DNA of 64,000 nucleotides from Cladochytrium replicatum (GCA_025526935.1 JAHLKD010000001.1:744001-808000), one strand, 5' to 3'; shown: positions 45,129 through 57,110, numbered from the stretch's first letter. Numbers and translations are program-made. The notes: generated by a model not told the origin, from the sequence alone.

Positions 45129-45515
45129 TCAGTTGCCCTTGTCCCTCGATAGCCAACATTCCCTGATGATGTTTGAAACAGCTGGCTTTGTGCGCTGTTT
45201 GTTAAAGGCACAGTTGTTGGGTTGCAGCACATTAAAAGCAACAATCCAGTTTCCATGGGATGCATATTGAAAGTTGTACCCGGACATGAAGATCTACAAA
45301 TCACCAACAATAAAAGTGATAGAATCAAGAGTTTGATCATGCTGATAACACAGTTGCATACTGTAAGTGCTTCAGTGTCATCGCACTCTTTGAGCTGATA
45401 TTGAATGTACCAAGTTGGTAAATACGCTGGATCTGGCAAATCTGGGCCAAGACGACTGTGAATTTCTGTTATTCCTGACACGAAGTGTCTTGATGTTAGA
45501 CCTACCAAATATGCA
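45129..45515 (-). CDS. Possible 3' part of an unidentified gene
   Basis: Two minus-strand pieces join in frame across a 68-bp GT-AG intron (45294-45361). The first is HFVSGITEIHSRLGPDLPDP, AYLPTWYIQYQLKECDDTEA. The second is IFMSGYNFQYASHGNWIVAF, NVLQPNNCAFNKQRTKPAVS, ending LSRDKGN with TGA at 45129. No start or 5' exons can be found, because in-frame TAA codons precede it near 45530. It may be a truncated gene or relic. No family recognised. Confidence 0.35.
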
Positions 45516-45717
45516 CTTTTTCTTGGTTATTACACAGTGCTTATCGCCCCGTATGCTTTGTTTCACTCGATTCTGACAATGAGCAAACATGAGTAACTTG
45601 GGTTATCAAGTACGCTTTTGCCCATTTCAACGTTCGTACCGTCGCATCATTGAAAATTGGAGCGGTTCTCACGGTTTTGAACAGACACTCTAAAATGGAA
45701 GTTAGTTCTCGAGCCAA

Positions 45718-45825
45718 TTGAAATTGCCAGCTGATGTGGCTGTCGAGGGGACCAATGCGAGCATAGAAAACGGAGCTCTGGAGCTGAAGTTGGGGAAGAA
45801 GCCTGAAACAAAGCAAAGTGTATGA
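45718..45825 (+). pseudogene. Hsp20 C-terminal fragment
   Basis: 36 codons clearly related to the end of the Hsp20 gene at 32300: LKLPADVAVEGTNASIENGA, LELKLGKKPETKQSV, stop. No other part of the gene is present. Some homologous bases just upstream (TTCTCGAGCCAATTGAAATT) are out of frame by an indel. A third, dead member of the local Hsp20 family, about 13 kb away. Confidence 0.85.
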
Positions 45826-45843
45826 GCACACCATCCATTTCTG

Positions 45844-45951
45844 TATAAATACCACCATCTGCCCTCTCTCAGTTCCCAGATCTCACTCCTTTCCCCATTG
45901 CACCAACAATCCCCCATTTTTCTCCAACTTCTGGAAGTTTTCTGGAAGTTG
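45844..45951 (+). promoter_or_regulatory. TATA box and HSE-like repeats
   Basis: TATAAAT at 45844-45850. CTTCTGGAAGTTTTCTGGAA at 45929-45948 contains two TTCnnGAA units with a 3-base gap instead of 2, so it is a near match to an Hsf site. It precedes the small ORF at 45983. Confidence 0.35.
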
Positions 45952-45982
45952 CTCGCCTTTCTATTATTAACAGTATGGCAAC

Positions 45983-46200
45983 ATGGCAAGTCTTCTTGAT
46001 CTTTGCTGGGTCATTGTTCTTTTGCTCACGACACCTATTTCAACGATAATTTATCTTGGGATCCTGGCTAGTGGTGTGGGGAGTTTGTCGGTTCGGGAGT
46101 TATCAAGAGAGTTTATTTTGGGCTCTTTATCGGGTAGGTATTTATGTGAATTGTGCTGATCTATCCATGACTGATTATATTACTGTTATTTAGTTTGCTA
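45983..46200 (+). CDS. Small hydrophobic ORF, about 51 aa, hypothetical
   Basis: ATG 45983 reads MASLLDLCWVIVLLLTTPIS, TIIYLGILASGVGSLSVREL. This is one or two possible membrane segments followed by SREFILGSLS. A consensus intron (46131-46193, GTAGGT...TTTAG) would add only VC and a stop. Another ATG a few bases upstream in a different frame gives 24 codons. A TATA box and HSE-like sequence lie upstream. It may be a real stress-linked micropeptide or a chance frame. Confidence 0.25.
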
Positions 46201-47290
46201 ATGCCAACCAGCAAGTCAAGCCATCATGAGTTCTGTTCGTGATATTGCCCATATTAGGATGGCTTTGATTTTGTTTTTTATCCAGTCGCTAAAACCCGCC
46301 TGTGGGGTGCCATATGAATAATAAAATGTAAGTTATACATCGCTTATCAATTCGATAAAGCTCCTTGTTTTCGGAAGTAGCCCTCTGGACAGAAAACAAT
46401 TAATATTTTTTCAGTAGATGGAAGGCTTCCGCCAAACTTTCTGTTCATGAAATGCAATTTTCAACGGATTAGTCTTCATGCCTTTTTCTCTTTATTGGAG
46501 TATCGCGCCATCTAACTTTTGGCACCATCAGTACGGGAAGCATTTTTGGCGAATTTCATGGTTGCAATCGTTTCCACCCTCTGAGATCACTGAGAAAACA
46601 ACAGGCAGATGAGCCAACCGCTCATCCACAGCACATCCTCGATCTGTACGCATAATGTGATCGTGCACATGCAGCTCCTTCCCAATTTTGATCATGTTAA
46701 CTAATTTTTCTTCGTGACAACAAAGAAGGAAAACAGACGCTGGTAACAGAGGTCAAAGGTTAGGGAGAAAAAACCTGAACTGCCATAGTCACAAAACAAC
46801 ATTCAGTGATGACGGCCAGGAAAAAAAGGGCAAGAGCGAGACTATCAAAGAAAATACGAAACTGGAAAAAGTGTTTCGCTTCGAATTCTCAGGGGAAGTT
46901 CTGAGGGTATGACTGAATACAATAACAAAAGAAAAAACAAACGGGTGATATTGTGCACATTATCTAAACATGGGAAATATGGGAGAGAAAAAGCTGCTGG
47001 GAAAACTTTTTGGAAAAAATATCGGTCTTCCAGGTGAGCTTGAATGGAGGTTTTTCGAATAGAAATAATCCAAAAAGATAATGAAAAGATAATGCAGAGG
47101 GAGAGTGAGGATGTAAAAAGATTTCTGCTTTTTGTCATTGCCGATAATAGTATCCTTTTCATACCACAGAACTGGAGTAATGACCGGGATTGTACTCACT
47201 CAGAAGCTGATCCACGAAAAAGGCTCAAGCGGAAAAAGCCCATCACAAATAAATCAAGCCAAAACAACCTGCAGCGAGGCAAACACCACG
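46201..47290. other. No gene supported
   Basis: About 1.1 kb of AT-rich sequence including the 3' flank of the fasciclin gene. Frames on both strands are short and featureless. Confidence 0.45.
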
Positions 47291-48484
47291 TCATGGAAGC
47301 AACGCGAAAACAAGCGCAGTGAGCAAACACGCGAGCATCGACACCGATAAGGTGTCCAAGGGTAACGGGGTTTGCCATCTCGGTCCAGCTGCGCTCGGAG
47401 TTGGGGTAGGAATTCCGATAGACGGGAGGGTTGGGAGCGTGGGGAGCGATCCATCCGGTCTCGTCGTAATCGGGCTGGGACTCGGGCTCGGGATTTTCGC
47501 AAAGTTCGGCATGATGACATTGTCGACAAAGTGCACGACACCGCCTTCGGCTGTCAAAAATGCGTCCTGTCTCGTCACGGTCGCGGCGGGATACGTTGCG
47601 TTCTCGCCGCGAACTGTCCATGTCTGAGTTGCCGAAATGTTGATGGTGACAAATGAATTGAACTTTGGCGATTTGTACATGACTGCGGTGTTGAGTGGTG
47701 GGGCAGTTGTGACGAAGGGTGAAGTCGCAAAATCGAGGGCAGCGTGGTGGTACCATACTGCGTCGCGAATGTAGGAAGGCAGCTGAGCAAGTGCGGTGGC
47801 GGCTTTTGTCATTCCGTCGTTTGTTACAGCAAATATCACTGAGTTCTTTGGAGTCGCAGCAACCCCGGAAATAAAGTCTTTCGGGATCGAATCTGCCCAA
47901 AGTCCAACTGCCGTTGATTTGTTGAAGACCTGGGCGAACGGTTGTGGTGGCAAGAACACCGTGTCGGATATGAGTACAGTGCCGACCAAGGATGTTGGAA
48001 GTGATCCTTGTATGCTCGATTGAGACGTTAGGCCCGAGATAACAGAGTATAATGAGCCGGCTGCGCTCCCAGAAACGGGTGTGGAAATTCCGATAATCGC
48101 ATCATTCGAAGTCGTGAAAAAGGCACGCTGGGCTGGCTGAGCTTTTATGGCTCCGTCGACGTTTTGTGTGGCAGGGATGATGTGGTACCGAAGAATCGAT
48201 TCGGTGAGAAAGTTCCCGCTGACGCTGAGGAACTGAGATATTGCTGTGTTTGATGGTGCAATAAATACTTTCGGGGAGGGATCCTGAAGAATGGAGGTCA
48301 CGGCAGGGAACTTGGGGAGGATGGTGTCGACAAGCTCTGTGAGGTTAAAAGAGCCTGCGGTTGACACCAGTGGGTTCTTATTTGCGCGAAGCACTTCCAG
48401 AATGCTGGATTGGGCTGAGACGCATTGGGATGTGAGGGACACGACTGCCAGGAGGAAGGCGAAGGGATGCCGCCGTGGAAACAT
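47291..48484 (-). CDS. Fasciclin (FAS1) domain protein, probably GPI-anchored
   Basis: Single exon, 397 aa. Signal peptide FAFLLAVVSLTSQCVSAQ. Two FAS1 domains: about 20-180 (LVDTILPKFPAVTSILQDPS, KVFIAPSNTAISQFLS, ILRYHIIPATQNV, VGTVLISDTVF) and about 185-330 (VIFAVTNDGMTKAATALAQL, AVWYHHAALDF, GGVVHFVDNVIMPNF). A Ser/Pro/Thr-rich stalk (SPSPSPITTRPDGSLPTLPT) and a C-terminal hydrophobic tail (LSVSMLACLLTALVFALLP) suggest GPI anchoring at the cell surface. FAS1 proteins mediate adhesion or wall interactions. Start chosen at MFPRRHPFAFLL for the signal peptide. Confidence 0.92.
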   Translation of the reverse strand: MFPRRHPFAFLLAVVSLTSQCVSAQSSILEVLRANKNPLVSTAGSFNLTELVDTILPKFPAVTSILQDPSPKVFIAPSNTAISQFLSVSGNFLTESILRYHIIPATQNVDGAIKAQPAQRAFFTTSNDAIIGISTPVSGSAAGSLYSVISGLTSQSSIQGSLPTSLVGTVLISDTVFLPPQPFAQVFNKSTAVGLWADSIPKDFISGVAATPKNSVIFAVTNDGMTKAATALAQLPSYIRDAVWYHHAALDFATSPFVTTAPPLNTAVMYKSPKFNSFVTINISATQTWTVRGENATYPAATVTRQDAFLTAEGGVVHFVDNVIMPNFAKIPSPSPSPITTRPDGSLPTLPTLPSIGIPTPTPSAAGPRWQTPLPLDTLSVSMLACLLTALVFALLP

Positions 48485-48717
48485 TCCTGTACTGCAGACC
48501 GATGTGCTGAAGAATAAAGAGCTGATCGTCGGGGTATGAGCAATCAGGGCCGCAGCAGCTAGCACTTGTCAGAGTTGAAGATGTAGAAGGTCTGCAATAA
48601 GGGAGTGAGGCAATTTTAATGAGATCCAAAGGTTCAGTGGATTGAAGTCTCGCTGTGGTCTGATTGGTCGGATTGGTTGTGGAGCTGCGGCGAAGGGCGT
48701 CTGGTGGGGGGAGGGGG

Positions 48718-48725
48718 TTTATATA
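48718..48725 (-). promoter_or_regulatory. TATA box of fasciclin gene
   Basis: On the minus strand TATATAAA, about 234 bp upstream of the start codon at 48484, in a GC-rich context. Plausible core promoter with a 200-bp leader. Confidence 0.55.
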
Positions 48726-48885
48726 GGGGCAGGCAAGACAATTTTCACTTTTTTTTTTAGGGAAAGACAGTGTGGTTGGTGAGCTTCACTTAGGGACAGA
48801 ATATCCATCTACAATTGATTTTGTGGAGCTGGTGTCATCAACCACTTATTTTGCCCACACATCAATCACAGCTGTCACATTTGTA

Positions 48886-51800
48886 TTACCATCCCAAACA
48901 TGGTTTTACAAAGAACATCAGCTCGCCGTCTTTTCCAGCAACGCTCCCTCGTAAAGAAAGTATAGGCAACGGCATTGCCGCTGGTGCAGCTAGTGGCGGA
49001 ACAGCCTGCTGCAGCGACGGTGATCCAACTACGCTCGCCCGATTCGGCGAGCCCGGAGCGAGCGACTGTGCGCTCGTTGCGGACGATAATGTCCCGCTGG
49101 AAGTCCCCGAAGTTTTCCGAGAAAATCGTGTCCGTGGCAATACACACCGACCACAAGCAAGTGGCAACACGTTGTAAGAGAGTGACTTTGTCGCTAGTGG
49201 CAGGATTCGTACGGTTGCCTGCTTGTATCCCGAAAACACGAACCCTTCGGACGCTTCAGTCGCGACAGATAGTTCGACAACTTCGAGTGAGGTGTTTTGA
49301 ACCGTGTATTGTACTGTGAAGAGTGTTCCAACTGTTCCTTCTGGAGGATGGTCTTCAACGTTTTTGACACAGTGTTAGAACCTTAAAGTATGAAGCAGAG
49401 TAAAATTGAATATCTCACCGGCTATGATCACAACATCCTCTTCCGACACCGGACACGAGGGAATGGGAAGTAGCGAGGTCCGCCACATTCCTGGTCCTTC
49501 TTGGTCTGCTGTCTTTCTGCAAACAAAAGCGGTATGAATTAAACTGAAGTAAGGCCAAAATATACATTACCTTCTCCATGTGATATGCATAGAGCCAAAG
49601 TTGATGTCAGTTACTGGTTTTCCAATGTCCGTTGTAACCTCCATGCGGTACAAGCAGTTGAATGTATGTCCTGCCCGCCAGCCTAAACAAAAAATAACCA
49701 CTTTGTTTATCAATAGACAATGCAAACGTACAGGTGGAACCTTCTTCCTCTCGTCCTCGAATGCGCGTCACTGTTGGGTGGACACCTTGCTCTCCATTTG
49801 CATGCACAACATTGATCTCCCGAACCTCGAGATCAAATGGCCCAACAAACTTGACGGACCCGTCGAGCAACCACACACTCGTGCGTCGCAGTGGTGGAAG
49901 CGGTTCGATCGCTCCAGCCCCAGAGGCAATTAATTGCTTCATCATTCCAAAGGCACTTGCATCGAACGACAGAAGTCCAGCTTCGTCAATGCTCTCCGGA
50001 AGAGGGAGACACGCGGCTTCGTGGAAGCTGAACTTGCCCTCGAACGGCCGCATAAAGTTTATCCGAGCTGTTTCCTGTTTACGATGCCAGTATGTCGGGT
50101 TTGTGGGTGAGACTACTGTGGTTGTATCGGACACGACTTTGTAGTGCACTGTAGCGTGGAAGGCACGCTCACCAGGATTGTGCATGCAGGCCATCCAGAA
50201 CGTTCGAGTTACTTCCTCACCGGAAGAGATGGGACCTAGGTCGACACCAGTGATCGCATTGAAGAACTGCGTTGGAGCAGACGGCGGCGACCCAGAGAGG
50301 CTAATCGGAGGGAGCGCAGTACTTTGATCTGACTGAGTTGCCGCTGGGACGACACTGACGGAGTGGCGCATAGGAAGCGAAGCTTGGTTACCACTATCGA
50401 TCGCATTGCTGAGTACGGCAGGATCAGTGGCGATCAGAGACCCGACGTCTGTACGTTAGAGCATCAGACATTGAATTGAAAGCAAGTTCCAAAGCAGTTA
50501 CCTATGGTTTCGCCACCAACAGTGCTTTTAAGCTCCACATCGATATGAGCATGAATCGCTTCCGATTCGTCGTTTCTTATGAGCACAGTGACCGGATAGA
50601 ATTCATCAAGGAATGCGGGTGAAGTGTGCTGAAGAACCATTTTCAAATTTGGTTGCTTCCGGATCACTCTAAAATGAAGCTCCTAAGCGATTAGGTTGAA
50701 TACTAGATCTCTGATCCCACCTAATAGCAGTTTGGTCCCCGACGCCATCCAGCATACAGCCTAATCAAACCAGCTGTCAGCCAGCGGGATTAGATGCCAG
50801 TTTATCAGACATGCCTGTCGTTTGGTTCGGTACAGCCCACTTCCGGCGGGAGGAAAGATCTTCTGGTCTTTCCCCAATATCGTACTGTAACGTTACAACA
50901 GAAGAGGCATCCTCAACACTTTGACCCTCGCCAACAAGGATGACTTGCACATTGACTACTTTGATATCCTGACTTTCTTTCGGAACCAGCAACCCTTCCA
51001 GAACTTTCCGGGAACCAGGTTGGAACACCAAGTTCACATCTCGCTTCACAATGGATTCCGATCCATCGTTTCCCAATTTTTCGGGAACTCCGCTACGACC
51101 GTCAATGTACTCGATCTGACCACTGGCGGAGCCTGCATCTCCACCAGAGTCAATGAACACATAATTGAATCGTGGGTCGGAGAAATTGACACGAATCTGT
51201 GACGCACGAATCGCGACACTTGGGGTACGGGAACCGCTTGCTGTGAGAGTTACCTGGAACGGTACCTCACTCATAACATAGGCGTTTGCTTTTCTGAATT
51301 GCACGTTGCAAGTCAGGAACGAGTTGATTTTGTCCATCGCAACTACAGTTCGAATCGGCGAGGGTGGTACGGAGGAATCGACCTCGGGAGATTGTGCGGG
51401 TGGCATTCTGGAACTGCTCCCAGCCCCAGGATACGGTGGCGCCAGTGTCAGTGACAGCTGCCGTGCCAGGTGCTCAATCTCATCTCTCCCATCATCAGTG
51501 AGTATGTTTGCGCTACCGGCCCCGTTCTCGACCATCGTCAACAATTGAGCTTGCACCATCCGACGCATCCCATCATCGTCAATAAGCCGCTCGCTGAGCA
51601 ACTCCACGAGCGACTCCACAGCCGCATCCCACATCCCCAGACGCTTCGCACAGATCAGCGAGGAGGCAACTACAGCAGTCAAGATCGCCGGCCAACTCTC
51701 CTTTCTGTACGTCTTCGCGATTCTTTCGAAGAATTTGTACGCCATCTCCTGCTTCCCACTTTCCTGGTAAGTGCGAGCAATCTCGGCAGCGAGGTACAGA

Positions 51801-54181
51801 GTCATTCTGCCAGATTTCTGCTTCTTAAATTGTTCGTACGATTTGGTTAGGAGTTCGATGACTAGAGCTGAGTGATCAAGTGATCCTTCGGCAGCAATGA
51901 GTGTCTCAAGGCTGGGTCTGAAAGTGACTGTGCCGTTCTCTGGAGGCGGGAGCGAAGAAGGAATGGGTGAGCCTGACAAGAATTTTTACGTTGAGACAAC
52001 GTATTTGAAAGACGTACCAGCACCATTATCACCCGAAGCTTGTTGTAATTCGAACCTTCGCCATCTCTCTTCCGAACAACGAGCTGCGGTCAAATAATAG
52101 AATCCAGCGTGTTGTACAACCAGAGACGAATTCGATGCACTGAATGGACCAAACAATTCCCCGCCGTCACTCTGATTTGCCAACGGGGGCAGGGCACCAC
52201 CAGGAGCTGGCGGAATCGATCCAGGAGGTGGATGTGGAACTGAGAGTCCGAGTTTAGTTGTTGCAACTTCGACGATCTCTCCGATGACTCGGTGTCTGAA
52301 ACAACTAAGTCAATGTTTGATCACCCAACGAATAAATAATGAACCAACTGTTTTGAAGCCCATGCCCAGTACTCAAATGATCCGCCTCTAGGCACATGTG
52401 AAACGAGGCTCCCAGTTACTGAAACGTCAACTGCCGAAGTTGATCCGGTGCCGGCAAATTCTGGCAAATTACGGAAATGCAGAATATGCCTGTTGAACTG
52501 AGCGAGGGCAGGAACTGGCGCGTCAGTGTAGAGGTACAACTTGCAAATCTAGAAACGAGAGGTTATTTCTATTTCGGAACAAGAGGCAACTCTGAATTTA
52601 CCTTGAAGTTGATACAGTCTGCCAGAATGCGAGCATCATCCCATCTAGCACTGTAGGGAATCAATCCTTGAAGTGCAGTAGCGGAGCCTGGAGGTGCAAA
52701 GATTGCGGCGTTGAACATCTCAATCAAGCCGTGATATGCGGCTTCGTAATGGCTGCATACACCAAACTATGAGCATTAGTTCCCCTGGTAAAACAGAAGT
52801 ACGAACGAAATAGCAACGTCCAGATCTTGACGGAACTCTGCAAATACAGCAAGCTTGTACTCGTATCGAACATGCCAGCCAACGGGAGGGAGCGGTCGTG
52901 GTACGTTTGTCATTACACCTGGAGGAACAGGTGGCAGACTTGCAGATGACGTTGTTGGTGATCCAATCGTGTTTGAAGATGGCTGAGCGGATGGAGGAGC
53001 AGGGAGCGGGCGAGCACTCTGAGGTTGTGATGACGCAGAAGAAGTCGGTGCAGGAACGGGTATCTTTGATTTCTTTTTGCGGATTCTTTTGGCATGCTCG
53101 CGATAGTAGTTTGCTGCGTGTTCGAAAAGCGCCTTCTGAAGACTGCACATGTAATTAATTTGAGCGTTTGTCAAACAATGGAGCTACGTACTTGTTTACA
53201 AAATCCTCCACTGGCCCGGCACCGTCTTTCCCCATTGTACTCGGAATTATGAACAAAGAACGCTTTTGCTCGAGACCGCAAGTTTTCTTGATAAACTGTA
53301 ATCGTTCGTCAAGCTGTTCATCTTTAGACAGGATCAATTAGCGTTTCCGGAAAAACAAGCTACACAGTAATCAAATACCTGGAGGGAACTGCTTCAAAAT
53401 TATGACTACGGCGAACTTCATTCCTCTGTCCTGAGTCAGTCGCCTGTTCATCATAAATTAGCATTGGCAAGAGCGTCCCACAAACATGATTTAGCCATAC
53501 TTTTTCTCAATGATCTCCATACACAAAATCTGATCTCGTTCCTTATCCAAGTTGACACCTCCTGTCGGATCAGGTTTACGCTCACCCAGCACCCGCTCGA
53601 ACAGCTCAAAGAACGCCACAACCGCCGATGGAAGGATTTCGCGATGTCGTTTGATCCATGCTGGTGAAATGATTCCGTCAGGATAAAGAGGTGATGATGG
53701 ATTCAGCGGGGACAGTGGCGAGAAGGGTGAACCAGGCGGTCTGTTTGGCAACTTCTTTGGCGGGAAAGTGTGGGACTATCCATTGAGCATGGCATCATCA
53801 CAATGATTACAGAACAGTGGGTCAATGAGAGTATGATCGCCGAAAAGAGGAGTGTGCAATTACCTTCTCGAGGGGCACCAGATGGAAGAAATGACTTCCT
53901 TTGCCGCCATCCCAAATGCTCTGACTGTTCTTCGCCATCAATGCAGCTAGTAACGTCTTCTTTACAGAACTCGTTGGTCGCGATTTCGCTGCGGTCCCCG
54001 TAGCAGTGGAGGTTGTTAGCAATGGCGTCCCCGGTGGTGTGCCAACAGCTCCTGCATTTGTCGGATCTCCCCCACTTGCGGGCTCCAGCAAACCCATGAC
54101 GCCCATTAACGGAACATGATGCAGGATGAACTCCAGCGGATACGATTCCAGTCCTCCGTTGTCCTTGCCAACGCTTGCCAT
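48886..54181 (-). CDS. TRAPPC11-like subunit of the TRAPP complex (foie gras/gryzun)
   Basis: Fifteen exons, 1503 aa, all phases consistent: 54181-53864, 53775-53501, 53443-53379, 53321-53192, 53142-52807, 52752-52602, 52548-52349, 52295-52018, 51972-50815, 50760-50721, 50668-50502, 50448-49732, 49682-49571, 49516-49419, 49352-48886. The N-terminal foie gras region has MKFAVVIILKQFPP, ANYYREHAKRIRKKKSKIPV, FAEFRQDLDVAISHYEAAYH and WAWASKQHRVIGEIVE. Tetratricopeptide-like helices follow (AYKFFERIAKTYRKESWPAI). The gryzun C-terminus has beta domains (TVQNTSLEVVELSVATE, GFVFSGYKQATVRILPL) and ends MFFVKPCLGW. TRAPP acts in ER-Golgi trafficking and autophagy. The intron 50761-50814 is GC-AG. The final about 80 residues are low-complexity. 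Confidence 0.92.
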
Positions 54182-54400
54182 GCGATCTCGGAGTGTGGCT
54201 GGATGATATTTCGTTATGCAGACTAACATTTACAAAGGTAAGGGATAATTTCATCTTTTTGAAAAGAATTTTACAAACTACACATTGGTATAACGCAAAG
54301 CATTCATACAATTCGTACCGACAGAGAGAGAATGTGAGCATCTCACCGAAAGTTAGAAAAAAGGAAGGAAACTGCAGTAAAGCAAACATCAATTCTTCCA
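54182..54400. other. Short intergenic spacer
   Basis: 219 bp between the TRAPPC11 start and the metacaspase stop, both on the minus strand. Confidence 0.5.
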
Positions 54401-55751
54401 TTAGATGTTGAACGGAATGTCCAGAGAGATTGGGAATCCGGTCGAAATCTGCGGGATCTGCGAGTACTTCCCGTGGAGAAGCTCACGCACCTCTTTCAGA
54501 AGCTTGATGTACGTAATGTGGGGGTTCTGGTTAAGAACGCTCATCATTGCCCAGCTCAGTGCGCCGCTGGCAGAGCCCTGAATCTGAGCATCAGCGCTAG
54601 TCTGAGAGTCGAGGCATCCCGAGAACTGAACAACGAAAGCTTGAGTTGTGTTCGCTTTCCTAGTCCTGTCAACCGCGTCCGAATGGCCAGGTTTCTTCAT
54701 GTACATTCCAAATGCTTCCTTCGCGGCGTTGAGCGCTGTTTGCTTGTCACCACGCAAGTAGTTCAAGCCAGCCTTCAGACCCATCTTGACGGCCGCCTTC
54801 TTGTTGTCAATGACCACAACGTCGAGGTTGCCGTCCAAACGGTATGTGTACGGAAGGCTACACAACGCGATCAATATTTCACCGATTGTCAGTAACGAGA
54901 GGAAAACGTACTCCATAACAGAACCGGAGTGGCAGCAGTCAAAAATTGCGGTGAAGCAACTGCCCGCAGGCAAGTTTCCAACCAAAATCTGATGCATGTC
55001 CTGATTGAAAACAGAGTAAGAAATGAGGTCTCTGGGATAAATCGATATTCCTACGTCGTCAACGATCATTCCGGCACTCTCATAGTCAAGCGGAACGATG
55101 GTCTCGTCAGACCCGTCGACCTCGTCACCCTCTGTAACACAAAGCCTTTTAAAAAAGTGATATCCAACACTTTCCAGGTTGAGGAAAACGCACGAGGATC
55201 TTGCTGGTAGGCACCATGGCCAGAGTAGTGCAAGAAGAAAGCATCTCCGGGCTGCGCTCCGGCAATTAGCCACCTGAATGCATTAAGAATGTTTGCCCGA
55301 GTAGGAATTTTTGATGGATCTTGCTGGTCGTCGGTAAGGATTAGCGCCTCCTGGTAAGGTTGCTTTGTGACAAAGGCGTGGACGTTCTTAACATCGTTGA
55401 CGCATCTATGTATTTCAGCGATATTAAATTATCAATGACAGCAATTTTGCCAGCGATTAACTTACCCTTTCAGCTCAGCCTTTGTTCCAACGTAGTTGAT
55501 TCCGATGAACAAAGCACGGCGTTTGCCCCTGTGTGGGCAAAGAGAGTGTGAGAACAAGAAAGAATTCCAAGCGCCAATTAATCCACTTACGTGATTTGGG
55601 GCGAGTGCGACTGGTATCCAGGCAAAGAGGACGGGTTTGACGTAACAGCGTCGTCTCCACCGCCATGGCTGCCGGCAATCTTGTCAGCGAGGAAGTTCGT
55701 TGCAGCCTCGCCGATTCCGCCTTCTTTCGCCAGCTGGTTAAGGAAGTTCAT
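54401..55751 (-). CDS. Metacaspase (type I-like, short prodomain)
   Basis: Five exons (55751-55591, 55528-55466, 55405-55194, 55131-54912, 54857-54401), 370 aa. Arg/Lys-specific, Ca-dependent cysteine protease of clan CD, linked to proteostasis and cell death in fungi. The prodomain is only about 55 residues and lacks the Pro/Gln-rich repeat and zinc finger of classical type I forms. The p20 part has RALFIGINYVG, catalytic His in HYSGHGAY and catalytic Cys in IFDCCHSGSVMD. The p10 part has DAVDRTRKANTTQAFVVQFS, GCLDSQTSADAQ and GALSWAMMSVL. It ends TGFPISLDIPFNI. Two decayed copies follow upstream on the same strand. Confidence 0.94.
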
Positions 55752-55959
55752 TCTGATTTGAAAAGTTGAAGGTGATCGCGAGATGACTTTCTGCAGTGCC
55801 GAATGTGGACGTGTGATACGTTTGCGTTTGGTTTGGCGAGGGTGGCTTAATCAGGAAGTGAAGACACTCTGCAAAAAATGCGATTTGGTGTGAGACTTGA
55901 AAAGCAATTTTTGCTTAAAACGACCAGTTACTGAGCTCGAAATGAAATGAATAAGGAAT

Positions 55960-56650
55960 CTCCGAAGGATTTGGGGATACGGTCGAGAGCTGAGGTATCT
56001 TGGTGTCGCCTCAAGTTAAATGGACGTCATCTCGATCCTCCTCGAGAGCCTTCAATAATAGACCCAGACCAGAGCACCTGGTGCCTTACGATCTGGGCAT
56101 CTGCGCTGTACTGGTGGTCCATGCAACCCGAGAACTGCATCACAATGCCTGTGTGGTATTCTCGCATGATGTCTTTGCAGCGGGAGTCGGCGCGTTTTCC
56201 GTCACCGAAACGCTGCTTGGCTCGATGGCATCGTCGGTGTTTGTGCGGATAAAATCCACCTTGGCGGCGCTCTTGTTGTCGACGACCTGGAGCAGTGCAG
56301 GTTTCATCCAGACGAGCACTGTACGGAAGGCTGGTGAAAAGTATATCAGGACAATGCAGTCACTTTTACAACTTCAGTCACTCCGAAACATAACCGGATT
56401 GGCAACAATCGAATACAGAAACAAAAGTGCATCCCTCAGGAAGATCTTTCAGGAAGATCTTTCAGGAAGATCTTTCAGCGTGATTGTATATGCATTTACT
56501 TGAAGAACAGATAAATAACTATGACAGACATTGGACATCGGTTGAATCCGATTCTACGTACGTCGTCGTTGAAAAATCCGTTGACGTCGTTCAGCTGGGC
56601 AGATGGTTTCATTGGCACCGTCAACCTCGTCACCACCTATGTGTTTAAAT
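55960..56650 (-). pseudogene. Metacaspase relic 1
   Basis: Degenerate pieces in order on the minus strand: GDEVDGANETICP (about 56600, matching GDEVDGSDETIVP of the intact gene), LPYSARLDETC (about 56310), and MQFSGCMDHQYSADAQI (about 56120). Frames are shifted and the catalytic His and Cys segments are missing. A triplicated AGGAAGATCTTTC at 56440-56475 lies inside. Confidence 0.8.
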
Positions 56651-57110
56651 GAACAGTCATTGGCACTTGGTCAATCAAGAATCTGAACTGAATCTTGCAC
56701 CAGCCATACAATACCCTTGACAATCCTTTCGACCGCAGGCTGTCTTTCAGGATGTTCGTTATCGTCGTTGAGGACCATCTCCTCATCAAATCCTTGCTCG
56801 AGGAACTTGCCCAGATTTTGGATACCCTGAATACACCATTTACCATGAGTGCGGGTGCACCATAAGACATGAACTATTTTACCTTCTCAGCTCAACATCA
56901 GTCCCGAAGTAGTTGCAATGATCTGACTGATTCAAAGCATGCTGGAAAAGCACCGAAGTTGAATTTTCTTTGCGTTTCTCAACCGTGGTTCGAATTTAGT
57001 GTTAGCGGGTGTCGTGATGATGAGCACGCCAAAGCAGAGCACATCCAAGAATACGATGATACTCGTGAAACTGGTAATTGCAGTCATTCGACTTCATGAG
57101 AAATCAAAAG
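56651..57110. other. Degenerate sequence between metacaspase relics
   Basis: A minus-strand piece near 56700-56840 (FLEQGFDEEMVLNDDNEHPE) sits between relic 1 and relic 2 but has no counterpart in the intact gene. It may be unrelated or an insertion. No gene is supported. Confidence 0.35.

Noticed and set aside
45541-45989. Several minus frames over the Hsp20 relic
   Set aside because: Antisense of Hsp20 sequence and of the HSE-like promoter; no coding signal.
47319-47656. Plus frames antisense to the fasciclin gene
   Set aside because: GC-rich shadow of the Ser/Pro-rich stalk coding region.
53703-54401. 232-codon minus frame across TRAPPC11 intron 1
   Set aside because: Runs through an intron and out of frame with foie gras exons; shadow.
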